This document shows positions 1 to 15,700 of a stretch of 64,000 nt of DNA, piece by piece. The first letter of the stretch is position 1, and the number at the start of each line of letters is the position of its first letter. The DNA comes from Metridium senile (lineage: Eukaryota; Cnidaria; Anthozoa; Actiniaria; Metridiidae), in contig OX459103.1 of the NCBI GenBank assembly GCA_949775045.1, positions 6,438,541 through 6,502,540 of the forward strand, in the 5' to 3' direction. The translations under genes and the position numbers were made by a program. Below the pieces are notes generated by a model, which was not told the DNA's origin, made no database searches, and saw only the letters and a program-made list of their open reading frames with translations.

Positions 1-3000
1 AGATCGTAACAGTTGCGATGTTCCCATATTTGACCCCATGGAACTATCAAGGGCAAGGTTGGTGCTGAAACGGTTCAGTTGGGCGTTGATTTCATCTTTG
101 ATGACGGCAGACCATGCATGGAACACATTACTCATTAGTTGCTCTTGTCGTGTTGCTAGGTGGTTTCTATGGTGACAAAAACAAATAAGATAAGGAATAA
201 GGAGCAGGCCATTAGATAACTGATGGGGAGGGGGGGGGGGGGATTCTCCCAAAAACATATCAAGCACAGCTTTAACCTTAAGTCTTTTACTCCGACGAAG
301 GGCTAAAACTTGAAACGTTCGTAAAGTTAAGTCAACATTTTAAGGGTGTTACAAATTTCATTATATTACCATTTGTTATAACATGACTGACCTTACAATA
401 TGAGCCACCCTATGCCATCTTAACCATACATCCATGTATCTTCTAAGCTTTAGATATCTAATGTTGGATTTAACTTGTTCCTCAGTCTCAAGAAGACTTT
501 GTCTTCTACAGTCAGCTGCATGCCTCCAGTATTTGAATACCCAACGTACAAGCAACTCTTTACGAATCTAGAAAAAATAGATAAATAGACCACTTTCATA
601 ACTAGTGGGAAATGAGTTTTACAAGTGAACTGGTATTCTAAAATCTAAGCATTGTCAAATTAAAGAGCCACCTGAAATAGGCAAGCTTGGAAGGTTTTGA
701 TGCTGTGGCTAAAATACCAATAAAGATTTGTATGTAATTTTCTACTGAGGCCATTGTTGCCTCGTTTTGGTGTTTTTCTGATTTTTCAAATTCATATAAC
801 TTCTTGCAAATTTACTTGTTTTTTCTCAAAGTTTCACAAGTTATTGTTATTGTGAATACCTATAATATGACAGCTATCTTTTTCTTAAACAGCAATTTTA
901 AATATTGATAATGAGGCAGGTAGTGGCGGCCATTTATGAAAGTCATCTACGTCATATCAATAATGGAAGTTCAAATATGATTGAAGGTGAGCCATGATCA
1001 TGCGTGACAGATCTCTTTATTCTCTCAGGTCATAAGTGAAGATTTCTGCAATGACTGAGCAGTGCAAAACGTGAAGAAGGAACAGTATAAAGTACTAAAT
1101 AAATGGTAATAATAGACTTTCATTCCATGACAAAAGTATTTTTCCATGACTTCCAGATGATTTCATGTGCGCACTTCTGGCTAGTATAAGCCAATCAGAA
1201 GCAGTTGAATCACAAACAGTTCCAAAATGGCATTGTTCGAGAGAGTATTTTCCCATATTGACTTTGTATATTTTGTAAATACATCCTTAACATAACTTTA
1301 CATTAAAAAAATTATAATGTAACTTGGACAACAAAAGCTCTCTGCAGCTCTTTTGGAACTGTTCATTTTGACAAACAATCTTTTGCTGATTTGAAGCAAC
1401 ATCGTATGGCTTCCGTGTATTGCTCTAAATTCTGACTGTTCAGACCTGGAAAACTATGTTTATTTAATGAAAATTTCAAAATTCAATGACTTTCCAGGTT
1501 AAATAATTCTATGACCTATAAGAACCTGGAGTTTCAGGAGTTTCTAGTGAGTTGCTTAGTTGCTTACCTGTTTGCCCCTTTGTTGTTCTGTAGCTTCAAC
1601 CTGTGTTTCTAGCCTTTGTGTCCATGTTTTGAAGTAAAAAGACATAAGCTTGAGTTTTTCTGCACGTTCTTTGAGCCTTTCATGTCGAATGTCTCGAATA
1701 TGACCTACAGAAGTTATTCATATTTAATAGAATACTCCAGTTTCATGTTAACTAGCATGGATGTACTATTTGACAAAAGGTACTTTTGAACAAGCTAAGT
1801 ATCAATCTGTTGTAAAAATATTATCAAATTCTAAGCAAAGAACAGAAACGTTTAACAGGTAATTAAACAACAAAAAAACACATTTAAATATACTCTGAAT
1901 CGAGGCTATCCCTGTGCAAATGTGCCTTTCATCAAATTTCATCGGTGCTAGATAACATGAAACTGGAATATTTTGAATTTTTAAAATAACTGTTAGTACA
2001 TATTGTGTACATGTACATACTTGACAAGAACTTGTACATACCTCTCCAAGCAGCAAATGCCCTAGACATCTTAGAGAACTGAAGTTGTGTAACAGCATTA
2101 CGACCCTTTATTTGTAGGAACCCTTTTTCTCTGTCAAAATAGTAATGAAATATACTTACATTTCTTCCTAATTTTAGGAGGGAAGGAAGGAAGGATGGAA
2201 GGAATCAACAAGGGAGGGAGGGAGGGAGGGAAGGATGGAAGGAAGGATGGAAGGAGGGAGGGAGTCGAGGGAGGGAAGGATGGAAGCTAAGGATGGATGG
2301 AAGGAAGGAAGGAAGGATGGAAGGAAGGAAGGAAGGAAGGAAGGAAGGAAGGAAGGAAGGAAGGAAGGAAGGAAGGAAGGAAGGAAGGAAGGAAGGAAGG
2401 AAGGAAGGAAGGAAGGAAGGAAGAATGGAAGGAAGGAAGAATGGATGGAAGGATGGATGGATGGATGGATGGATGGATGGAAGGAAGGAAGAATGGATGG
2501 AAGGAAGAATGGATGGAAGGAAGAATGGATGGAAGGAAGAATGGATGGAAGGAAGAATGAATGGATGGATGGAAGGAAGGAACAAAGGGCGGAAAGAATG
2601 AAGGAACAAACCGACAAAGACAGGGATGGAAAGAATGGAGGAACAAACCGACAAGGAAAGGGATGGAAAGAATGAAGGAACAAAGAAAGTGACTGTGTGA
2701 AGACAGGAAAAGAGGAAAATAAAGAAACAATTATGAAGTGGGCAATTGGGAAAAATAAGAAACAAACCCAAGGAAAAGTAGGATACAAAGGAAGAACTTT
2801 ACCTCCAGTACATGAAATATTTGTCCATCAGTTTATCATCAGCTCTTGTATGTTGATTTACAATGTACTTCTGTCGGTAAATGTGAAGTCTCCAGGCATC
2901 AAACACTCTACAAATACAAACACAAAATCCTTGAGTATCTTACAGAAGAACTTAAGAACTAATTCAAACGTAAATTCCTATTTACATAATTGCATTTGAG

Positions 3001-6000
3001 TAATAATAAATGATTTACAAACTACAAATTTACAAACTAAGTGATAATAATATGTGTGTGGTGACCAAAGTTAAGAGTTGGTCACCAATAAAGCATGAAT
3101 ATGAATGTCATTATCATGCCAATCACTTTCATGAACCAAAGATTTTTACTTAAAAGAACTTATTGAATGGGAAAATATATTGGCTTGTGGTTATGACGTA
3201 CAGACCGAGTGCAGCAAGTCTGTACAAATGACCAAGAGCCAAATATTTTCCATTACAGTCCAACCTAACTCAGTCAATAAGTTTTTTATCATATGACTTG
3301 TATTTTGCCCGGCACGCACCATTTTTTGTGATGTTTCGAGTAGCAAGTCTGTATGTGTCTGTACAGACCAGGTGAAAAAAGCCATACGGACCCCATCACT
3401 TGACTTTTTCCAAAGGTTTTCTTAAGAGCGTGCGCCGGGCAAAATAACGGATCATATGATAAAGTATAGTATCATGCACTATATACAAAATAAAAGGCCC
3501 TATTTCATACTAAACCGAATAAATATTCTGTGTTAGTATTCAATAATGACTTACTTTGCTAAATGTTTCCTCTCTCGTCTAACAACCATGGGTGCAATGA
3601 CCTGTTCTTGTTGGTTAGTAACTCGCCAAGCCAAGAATATACGTCTCTTAAAGTTGTGCACAAGAATGGTGGCAACTGAGTTGACATGTTCTTGTTCTCG
3701 ATCTACAACTTCCTTCTTTCTCTTCCATGTATTCCAGAAGACTACAATTTTACATTTAAGACTAATTATAAAATACATGAATAATTAATGAGAATGTTAC
3801 AAAATAAATCACGTCCATGACAAGTTCTGTAAACTCATACAAATTTCATTCTGATTTGCATAAGTTTCAACTTGAATTTTCCCGGCCAGATTTGCTTTTA
3901 TCTTGACAATTTTAGCAAAAATATGAAAGAACTAATGTTAGACTTTCATAAGTACTATACAATATTCAGACATTATTTTTTTTGGTTTCATCAAGTGCAC
4001 TTATTGAAGCCTTTTGATGGTATGGCCTCCACGGCTCTTAACCAATCAGCATACAAGAAAATCTATTGTTAGTGTCATGATAAATAATGGTCTATTAACA
4101 AAAAGGGTTAGTAGAGTTAAAAGTCAAATACCTCTCAGAAGCCAGAGATCTCTTTCTGGTCTAGTCTCAATTAATGTCTCCTCAAGGTATTTTCTCTTCA
4201 AAAGCATTTTCCATTCAGTACATGCATTCCTGAAAACATCAAAATTAAAATGAGTTATTTACAGTGTGACGCACCTTACCGTGGCCATCTAATTAAAGTT
4301 TTGTACAAGTTAACCAATCAGAAAGCAAGAATTTGACCTTAATATATAAAAGACACGCCAAGTGACAAACGATTAACACTTTGAAAGGTTCAAAGCGAAG
4401 GCAAGAGTGAAGTTTATAAGTGGCTGAAAAACCTCGCAGGATGTTTAAACCTGAAAAGGTGTAGCAAACAATTTGAAAAGAGAAACTTTTGAATGCTAAG
4501 CTAACTTGTACAAAACTTTAATTGGGTGCATGGCCATGGTAAGGCGCGTTATGCTGTAACATTACACAAATAAGCTCCAATCTCTCTCAATTAATTACAG
4601 TGAGAACACTAGAAACAATGACTACTTTGGGTTTTTGATTATTTTTTTTTAACCCCATATAGACACATGCAGATGTTGTATATTGCTAAAGTTATATCAA
4701 ACATTTTTGAACCTTTTCATCAATAAGCTGAGCGTGTCTCTGTTCTCTGATATACACTGTACACATGGTATCAAGACATTAATTTTGTTTAAAACTCCAT
4801 ACATATGTAGATGATGATTTGAAATAAGATTTATTATTATGAACACTGTATTTCAACTCTATGCTTCATTTTAAGACTAGTTGTTGTAGCATTTTGCCCA
4901 TACACCTGCACAACACTGGTGAAGCCAGACAATAGACAGGTTGTCTGCCTTTTATAATTTTACTTGCCAAATCTTGCTTAGCAATAGAATGTTAGCAATA
5001 GAATGTTAGCAAAGGAATAATTTGAAAAAGTCAATTGTTCGCAGTTCTAGTGTCTTCACATTGATATGGCCAGCGATAGTCTTACCTTACACATCTGTTA
5101 GTCCAGTTAATCTTGGCCTGCTTCTTGAAGCTTGCTACTTTCATAGCAAACAGCCATTTGTCCATGGCAATCCTGTTGGTGTTGGTGTCCTTCTTTTGCA
5201 TCAGCCTTTCAAACCTTTGTCTGTTGGTAGAAAAAATAACAACACATTAATTTTAATAAAGTGAAGAAACCATCCTCATAACAATAAAACGTTAAATCAA
5301 TTTTACTCCAACGAAGGGCTAAAGCTCGAAACATCAGTAGTTTATTAACATTTTTAACAGTGTTACAAATTTCATTAAATGGCAATACCAGAAGTAGGAA
5401 GACGCTTTAATCCACTTACTTAAGTGACATTTTCTCATAGGTGTGTTTTTTCCATGTCAGCATCATCTTTGATAACAACATCTTTTGCAATATTGTTACA
5501 AAGGCTTGTCGTTTTTCACGCTGTGAATGGGTTACATTTAACCATCTCCTGAAGAAACGACGTTTTTTACCCTGAACAATGTAAAACAATCCATAATGTT
5601 ACCAACACAAATAATAATATTTTTCCAGTACAGCAGATCCACAGAGTAGTTATTCTTCTGTTGGTACTCACACTCACTACCTCTACATTTAAATATTTTG
5701 CATACATCTCTCCTCACATGATGATTTTTGCTGAGGGAGGAAAAACCAGAATACTTGGAGGAAAAAACCCTTGTGGCATGGTAGAGAACAACACACAAAG
5801 AAACTCAATTCACATATGATTCAGTTCCCGAGCTGGGACTCGAACCTGGATCTCAGCGGTGAAAGGCTGGATTATAGATTATACCGAGTGACAATTACCA
5901 AAATAAACACGACCCAGTAATCATCGCTCACCATCATCGGAACCAGCATAATTCTCATTAACATTATCACCAGACTACTATAATTATAATCTTCAATGAC

Positions 6001-6764
6001 ATCACCATCATCTGCATCCTCCTCAATAACATTACAATAATCGTGAAATATCTGCATCTTCAACATCATTATGGCCGTCATTATCAATGACATTATTATT
6101 ATTATTATCATCAACACTATTACCATCATCATCATTAAAGCTTACCTTTTTAGACATAGCTTTACAAAGATGTCTATGAATGACATTCCTTCTATATCTC
6201 AGAAACCAAAGACGATAGACTCTCCTAAGAAATTTCAAACAAAAGCATGTCTTCAACAGACTGGTTGGATGGATTAAGGTCAGTATAGTAAAAACTATAT
6301 TATTTTGTCTAGATATCCATTGATTACAGTGGAAGTCCTTTTTCAGAATTGGTATTGCAGCTGTATCTAGTCTATCTACATGTACAGTTCTGTAATCAGG
6401 GACTTATGCAGACCAAAAGTAGACAAGTCTCTGAACTCAACATGAAACTGTGACTCGCTACCCCATTTACATCACAATTGTGTGTACAGTAAAATGTGAA
6501 TATCTGCTCTTTTTCAGTAAACCATTATAAACCAGTCCACATCTGGGATTAATAAATAATTAATGAATGGCTATTATAAAACTTACTTTTGCAGTAGGTT
6601 GCTATGGTAATTGATAGCTTGCTGTAGCATCAGTTTCTGCTTCCACTTGACAAAGGACTGTTTTAGTAATGCTTTGTTGTAGTATTCTTTACACATGCTT
6701 TGAAATCTCTGGTGAATCACTCTAGTAGACAAACAACAGCATCAAGGATGGATAAATGAATGGC

Positions 6765-6797
<33 letters not shown>

Positions 6798-9700
6798 ACT
6801 CTGGGGGAAAAGTACCAGGGATGCTCATCGGAAATTTTCAAAAATACCCCTAAAAGATACCGAAAGTCTTTTAAAAAGGGCGTGGCTGGATGAATTTTAC
6901 CCCCTAGGAGATACCACATTAATTAATAATATTAATGTACGTATCAGAAGCGAATATCGATTAGCTCTTATATCCTTTTACCCTAAAAGATACCAGAAAT
7001 GCTGATTTTTACCCCTAAGAGATACAACAAGCATCCCCGGTACTTTTTCCCCGGAGTCAACCCCCCCCCCCCCCCCCCCCGGAATGAATGGATGGATTGA
7101 ACAAATGAGTAGAAACTAAAAAAACTAAAGCTGACAATTGAAATTCACTTGACCAAGCATAGAAATTGGCCTAGTGTGTCGTCAGCTTTAGTTTCTTTAC
7201 TCATGAATGAATGGATAATTGGATGAATGGATTAATGGATGAATGAATAAATGAATGAATAGGAATGAATGAACGCACAAACAAACGAATGAATGAATAA
7301 AAGAATGAATGAATAAATGAATGAATGAATGAATGAATGAATAAAATAATGAATGGATGAATATATGCATGAATAAATGAATGAATGAATGGATGAATGA
7401 ATGGATGAATGAATGGATGAATAAATGAATGAAAGAATGAAATATGGACTAGGTATCAATGAATGAATGAATGGATAAATAGATGCATGAAAAATGAATA
7501 TTGACAGATCAATGAGAAGAGTGCTTTAAAAGTCATTCATCATCACCCCTTACTTTGCATATTCCGTCCAGTTTTTCCAGGAATAGAAAGCTTTCACTAC
7601 AATTCTCCTTCTGTAAATTAATTAAGTGGAAACAATCCAAAGGTTAGTACTCATTCAAATACAGAATAACAGGGCTCGAAATTGCTGCCTGCCAATTGCC
7701 AAATGCAAGCCAAATTTAAGGTTTGGCAAACAAAAAAATCATATCAATTTTATAAACAGACAAATGGACAATAAATATGTAGTCAAAATTTACTGGAAAT
7801 CATCTTTCACTGTTTCTTCGTTTGAAGATGCAGGCCAATTTTGTTTCCTAATTCGAGCCCTGAATAAGAAGCAATGACATACTGGATTCATACTTCAAAA
7901 GGTTGCTAGCAATCGAGCATCTCTTGCGCCTCTCCAGCCAGACTTTGAACACATGTGCTTGAAGTTGATTCTCATAGTGGATCCTGCAGGGGCATAACAA
8001 GTTAAAATAGTTTGCCTTGCAAATCAAGGTTTATGATAGCTATTTTCATATAATATATATATATTACAATAAGTTATTAATACAAAGTAGCAGAACAACT
8101 ATCAAAAATATACAACACACTTTTTTAGAAGATAGAACTTTTGCTTGAAAAATCAAGGTTTATGATCATAGTAATTATCATAATACGTAGTATATTAAAA
8201 CAAAACAAGTAGCAGAAAAAAAGTAATTCTCAAACTCATTAATAATTCATAGGGACAAAACAAAGGAAATCACTACTGTCTTAATTAGCATAAAATGTGG
8301 TAAACGTTTGGAATAATAGTATAGATCTAGAGTGACCCAGGGGAGGAGAGGGGGGGGGGGGGGTGGGGTGAATTAGGGTTAGGGTACTGTCCCATATATT
8401 TGCTAAACAGGTATGTGCTGCCAGTCAGGGTATGGTCTTTGCGCTTCTGGTCTTAGACAGGGTATACATTTTTCCTTAAAGAAATGTCATAATGAATAGA
8501 CCCAAATAGTTTCGTACAGAGTGGAAATGCCTTAAATTAATAAATCGTACAGGCCCCAATAAGGCCATATAGATTGGAAAATTTCCACACAAAAAATAAT
8601 GGTATATATATATATACATAACTATTATTCAGGACTTCAGAGTATCATTTATTTTTGTTTTTACCTTGCTACTTCATTAGTTCTTATCTTTACAACTCTT
8701 TGTGCAGCATAGATCCTCCACGAATGCCAGCACTTGGTGATCAGTGTTATCCTATTGAAAATCATTTCAAGAAATCTTTACTTTATCATAAATGAAAATC
8801 AGGGGGTCGTAGGGCGATATTAATCTCTAAGATAAATTTGAACACCGTTAATGTATTCTGTAATTCACTTATACTCCAAACGCATTTCAATTCATTTAAA
8901 GTTAATTCATTTTGTTACTTACTGAAAGTTCAAGTTTGCAACACTGTTGTTCTGTTCTACGGAATATTTAATCTTCCACTTGAAGTAGCTTCTCGTCATG
9001 ATGTGCTTGTTTGCAATGCCTTCTAATATCTTATCCCTAAACAATACAAACAAATTTCAAGTATTTAATATGATGAAGATTTATTAGAGTGATAATTAAT
9101 ATAATAATAATTATTATTATTATTGTAATATTTTTATTATTAATTATTATAATTATTAATTATGATGAAGGTTATATAATTTTATATGATCATGATTTAA
9201 AAACATTTATAAGCACATCTCATAGTGTATTTTAATATTAACATCAAGTTCATACCTATTGCCTTCTAGATGGACTACCCTCCACCTATTAAATGCTGAC
9301 CGAAGATCTTCTGCCTTCTTTCTAGAAAAGCGATTTTGCCACTAAAAACAACAGAATTATTTTCTTTAATGACATGAAATAAATTTAAAATATACCTGTA
9401 AACTTCACTTTTGGGGACTGTATAAACATATTTATTCGCACATGGTTTTCATACACAATGTAACTCTAGGTACCAGGACGGCTCTTACAAATTATGCAAA
9501 TTAATAAATAAGCGTAAATTAAGCAAATTACAAACATTAAGGAATCAATGCACTTAAAATCATTGAACAACCTCAGCCTTGATAGTGTGTAAAATATTAT
9601 TTAGAATTTGACTACAGGCTATGGATATTTGAAGTGTTTCGATTGTTTGATAATGTGTACATTCCTTAAATTACTGTGAGCTGTAGTCAAATTGTTTTAT

Positions 9701-12700
9701 ATTACACGCTATCGAGGTTGAGGTTGTGGACGAGAACCATGAAAAGGAATATTATAAATTAAACTAGTCACACACACACTCAGAAAACAAAAAACTTTGA
9801 GCAGACTTTTTTTTTTACATTTATTTTGAGCAGACTTACTTTGAGCCAAAATTTTGCCATCAGCCTACTGTCCACTCGTTTCTTTAGGTCATTGGAAGAT
9901 TGGCTATTGACTTGTACAGCAAACTGCAGACCCTTGAGACCTGTCTCCAACATGTGTCGGCGATAAACCTTCTGTGCTTTGGATTCTTGTAATGTCCTGT
10001 TGGTTTTCCAGGCAGAAAAGTGTTTTTGGATGGTATTGTTACGCCAGAACTCCACAGACCTGGGACAACAATTGGGCCAAAGATTAATAGTCATTCAATT
10101 ATAAGAATACTGGCTTATAATAAACACAAGGAAATGATGATGGTGATGGTGATAATGATGATAATGGTGATGATAACAATGATTATACACCTAATTCTAA
10201 AAAGGTTGACAGGGTGAACAGCAATTGGCGATCACAAGACCAAAAGGAACTATGGGTAATATGAATTCCTTCTTATTCGTTTCTAAATTACCTAAACAAT
10301 GCCTCCACCGTTCAGTGAAACCTTCAAAACACCCATTTAAGGTCTTCGCTGAATGGTGTTTGGGTAATTATTTTAGAATGGAATAAGAAGAAATTTGTAT
10401 TACACACAGTCCCTTTCAGTCAATCACCAATCACCATATACCTGTTCGCCTCGTCAACCTTTTTGAATCAGGTGTATGTAATGACTATGGTGATGATGAT
10501 GGTAATGATGATGATGAAGGTGATCATGATGGTGATCATACATAAGGTGACCATCATGATGGTGATTCATGATCATGATGATTGCTATGAATATGGCACT
10601 TGCTCCTGTGATCCTAATTTTTTTAGAGAGAATTGCGTTTTTTTGAGGGTTTGGTAGAGAGGGTTTTCCACTGTATAATAAACATATCATTCTAACATGG
10701 AAGAAACAGAAAAGAGCTGCCTTACTGGTTCATCTTGTTCTCATTTTCAATCCTATCAAGTCTTTGTAAGCGTGCTCTTTGGTGCCAGCGTCTAAAGAGT
10801 CTTGCTTTCAAGAGAAGCTCTGGGTTAAGAGCTGGAGCTGTTTCTTGCTCAAGTGACTTCATAGCCCATACACTTGAAGCAACATGTCGTGATGACTCCA
10901 CGGAGAAGGAATTCAGTAAACTGATACAAACAACACAAACCGATGAACATCAATAACACTGAATATTACAATGTTTTCAATAGACCTAATCGGCTAATGC
11001 GTTGCTATGTACATTTCCACCCAATTCAAATATTTTGGGAATAAGATTATTTGTCTTATGTGTTTCAATGTCACATGGAAAATATATGGAACTAAAGTCT
11101 TTATTCCCAGAGGTTTTGAATTGGGTGGAAACGTACATAGCAACGCGTTAGAAGATTAGATCTATTATGTGATTCAATGCTTTATTGAAGGAATAGAAAA
11201 CGCGCGCGCGTGCTTTGTGCAGTTATAAAGCACGCGGGGTTGTCAGAACACGAGAGAAGTGTTAAGAGAAGCAGGACGCGAAGCGGGGTACACAACATAC
11301 ATATATATATACACAGAAAACTTTTCACAGCAATAAATTTACAGTGTTTGAAGTCAAATTATAAGAAATTCCCTGTCAGATGAATATTTTATATAAGCTT
11401 GAAGTTTCGTGTACAAAACCTTTGCTATATTGTGAAGCTACCATTAAATTACACTTTTCTATTTTTATTTACATTTTGAGAAAAAAGTGATGAAAGTTGC
11501 ATGTCCACTTTTTTATAGAGACCGTACGAATGTCAGATTTGTGTGCTGGATCATTATACTTGTTTACGGCAATGCATGGTTGTTTGACCGCTGTTTGACC
11601 GTTTGACATACCTTGAATGCTTCCAGTCCTTGGTGTTATTCAACCCAATTATCTTTCTCCTAGTCCAGGAATCCTGCAGTTCATTAGATCTAACACCATT
11701 ATTCAACACCAAATGACTTGCAATATCTTGACCATTAAAGTTCTTGGCTGTTACTTTGTCGTACTGCTTCAGGATTCCTGTGTCGCTGTACATGTTGACT
11801 GATCCATTGCCAAAATTATTTCTTTGCGGGATCCCTGTGTTGCCATATTTTGAGCTCCCATTTGTAACACCATTTCGGTGTGGGATTCCTGTGGTATTGT
11901 ACACACTCACTAGAGATTCATCAGTGACACCATTTGGCTGTGGGATCCCTGTGTTGCCATATTTTGAGTTCCCATTTAGAACACCATTTAGGTGTGGGAT
12001 TCCTGTGGTATTGTACACACTCACTAGAGATTCATCAGTGACTCCTCCATTTCGGTGTGGGATTCCTGTGTCGCTATACCTGTATAAAGACCCATTGCTA
12101 ACATTATTTCTTTGCGGGCTTCCTGTGTACAAACTTGAAAGGGCTTCATCTCTGTCATCATTTCTTGAAGTGATACCATCATTTCCGTATGGGATTCCTG
12201 TGTCGTTTCGAATATTCCTCTTTGGGACTCCTGTGCCATTTTTCATTTGTGGGATCCCTGTGCCATTTTTCATTTGCGGGATCCCAGTGTAATGGTGCAT
12301 ACTCAAAAGCAATCCATCCGTCTCAACATTGCTTTGTACTTGATAAGAACTTCTTGATAATGGCGCAACTACTGCCTTGGTTCTTGCAAATGAAAGTGAT
12401 CTAGCCCCAACTGGCTCCTTGTGGCTAGACGGGTTGTCTTGTAGGAGATTCTGAGCCAATCCTCTTGGTGTTTCTACAAAGCTTGATCTTAAACTCCTAG
12501 GACTTTCCAGGTCTGATGCAATACCGGACGAGCTATGCCCAATCGTGTCATCACTATCAGGGGATGTGTGGTTGTTGTTGTAGTTAGTTGTCGGTCTATC
12601 CATTGCTTTAAATGGCCTTGAGGTATATTTTGGTTTAGGTTTGTTTGTAGAGGAAGTTTTCTTGGTTGGTTTTGTAAATAGTGGATGGTAAGGTTGTCTG

Positions 12701-15700
12701 GTTATTGCTGCATTCTGTTGGACTTCATACTCTGGGAATACCAGTACATGGGAATAATGACCTGCAATAAGCATATTTTGTCAATGAAATCACTTTATAA
12801 TTCAAGAAATGTTTTATCGTATTCACATGTAAATGTTTTCTTAACATTTCTCATAATATCATTGAACTCCTCACCCAAAAGCCTCAAGTCTACTAAATTA
12901 CTTTTAGTTCGTAAAAATACTTGGAAATATGTGATGTGAGAGCTAGAGGCTTTGACAAATGTGTTGGCACGACTGTGACAAAATCATTTTAGCACTGCTG
13001 AAATTCTGATGTTTTCCCCATCCTCCTTGGAAATGTTGAGGAGGAAGTCATTGTTTCATGCTTATGTGGTTGACCAATCAATGTGCTACAATCTTTGACA
13101 AATGTGTTGACAATGACTATCGCAAAATAATTTTAGCACTGTTGAAATTCTGATACTTTTCATATCTTCCTGGGCAATGTTGAGATGAGAGTCATTGTTT
13201 GGCGCTATCATATCTATCAAAACACTATCATTTCACACCAACATTGATGTGGTGGATGTGCATGGGGTAGTCATTTTTAACACTTAAAATAAATATGAGA
13301 TTATAGGTGAGATGTTTCCAGTTACAAGGCAGGGGCGGATACAAGGGGGGTGGATTGGGTGGATTTCCACCCCCCATTTTGATCCCTAAAAGTTTAAAAA
13401 ATAAACTGATTTTAAATCAAATAATTAAAAATTTAGTTATTTACATAAAGCATAATGAGCTTGGTTCATTAAAATTTTTTTCCAACCCAAACAACCACCC
13501 CCACCCCCCCCCCCCCCCCCCCCCCCCCCCTTTTCCCCTTAAAAAATCCTGTATCCACTTCTGCAAGGTAGGACTGCTGCTTCCTTTCCAAACTGGGTCA
13601 ACATACACTATACATTGTTACAATATATTCATTGTTGTACATGTACCTTGGCTGTGATTGGCTGAACTGTTATCTAATTGAGATGATCCTATCGCAGTAG
13701 ACTGATTAACTTTCTATAAAGAAATAAACCAATCAAAATCAATAATAATAATTATAATAACTAACATTTCTTTAGTGCCTATCCAATCCTGTCCAAGGTG
13801 CTTTATAATGTAACTAATGTAATCAAGTTAGTAATCATATTTATTTGATCTGTAGAAATAATGTGCTTCTCAAATGTAACATCAAAATGTCAGTAAAGTC
13901 AATTTTATAATGTGTTGGAAAATGTTATGGATATAATTGCCCTATTTCATTATGATGTCACAATGTGTTTACAGTGGGGATAGAATTGCCAAAAATAATG
14001 GCAATTTCAACTAAATCTTCCTTTTCTTTGAAAATTGAGCTTCATATTATCTAGTTTTTATGTATGTTATGTGTCTATGTTTATACTTTCATATTTACAT
14101 CATGGCATTTTGTTGTCATTTCTTTCCTCTCCGTTTTGTAAATGCAATTTTATTGTGTATTCTCGTATTGTTGTTATGAATCTGTTCCCCACTGGCGTCC
14201 ATGATCCTTAGCGGTTAGACAATAGAATGTTTTGATGTGACGTCATAGTGAAATAGGACAATTGTCACTACGTGTATGGATTATTTAGAAATATCAATGT
14301 CAGAGTTGTTTTGTGCTAAAATATTTTTAAATATTAAAATGTAGGGGTATTGAGTGTGGATCTGACTAGAATATTTGCCTGGGAGATAAATAAAGTTACA
14401 TTCTATTTCAATTGTTTTTAAGAATAATGTCATATATTGCACCTTAAATGACGGTAGAGCATAGAATGAGGTATCTGACCAATCAGATTCAGCTACCAAG
14501 CTGTCTATACTTGACTTACGGCTTGTGCTATGGCTACTAGTGTAGCCACCAAACAGTGGTGGATCAGAAGGCCTGACTGGATCTAAATACATTTGTGAAT
14601 TTATTGTTCAATATAATTATGCTCTATTCACTTGCTCCAGTGTTTTTACAATTAAGCAATCATTTTAGATCTATCTTTTGAGATCCGGTATTGGGAAAAC
14701 ATTGAGGCAAGCAAATAAGGTATATCTCCTAAGAAGATTGTATAGGCAATGAAGGTGATAGTGATAATGATGGTGATAATGATAATGATGGTAGTGATGA
14801 TAATAATAATGATGATGATTATACTACTAATGGTTGATGATGATGATGAGCAAGGATGATGATGATCAATGATGATGATGATGATGGTGATAATAACAAT
14901 GATAATGATGGTAATAATGATAATGATACTTCTAATGACGATATGGTGATGGTAGTGATAATAAGAATGTTGACGATAATGATTATAGATAATGATGATG
15001 TCAGCAAGGATGATGATGATCAATGATGATAATGATACTTCTAATGATGATGCTTGTGATAATGATTGTGGTATTATATCTCCCAAAATACCTGTAAAGT
15101 GTTCGGAGGATCCTTGACTTGAATCAAAATGCCCATTCTGGGGAAAAAAATTGAAGGAAAAGAGAAAGGTTTATGTGACTATACATGTAAAACTAAAACA
15201 TAAGATGCACTTAAAATTATATATTACTCATTGATATTACAAGAATAAAATAATACATGCTTCAACTTTCCATTATTAACTTAACTACCAACTGAAATCA
15301 AAACATTCTTTTCAATACAACATAAAAGAAACTACAAAACCATGAAATCACAAGAATATGTTAACAATATCACAACAAAACAACCAACTCTTTTCAAAAC
15401 ATACCATTATTGAATTTTAACCACAAAATTAAAATGCTCTTCATAATACTGAAGGCTATGAATATAGAAAACAATGAATACATGTACCATAACAACAAAA
15501 CAACCAGGTCTTTGTCAAAAACACAGTCACATACATGTACCAAAACATATACAATTTAACAATCAAAAAAGCAACATTTCTTAACATACAGAAACAACAA
15601 AGGGCTATTTCCTGTGCATGTTGAACACATGCCAAAACATACCCCTTTTAAGTTAAAACTATCAAAAATGAACAACTTTGAGGTACATCAGCTAAAAAGC

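Noticed and set aside
2042..2115. Acceptor at AAATAAAG for the exon ending at 2042
   Set aside because: Gives the wrong frame; the acceptor at TTTTGACAG (exon start 2130) restores the repeat-motif frame and phase.
4704..4740. Candidate 33-35-bp SFI1 exon
   Set aside because: It would break phase; exons 5086 and 4229 join directly in frame.
8368..8384. Telomere-like TTAGGG
   Set aside because: Only two adjacent units in a G-rich stretch of a dispersed repeat.
11744..12292. 182-residue plus-strand frame with GIPV repeats
   Set aside because: Antisense of the TGIP exon; the minus frame joins in phase to the SFI1 exons on both sides.
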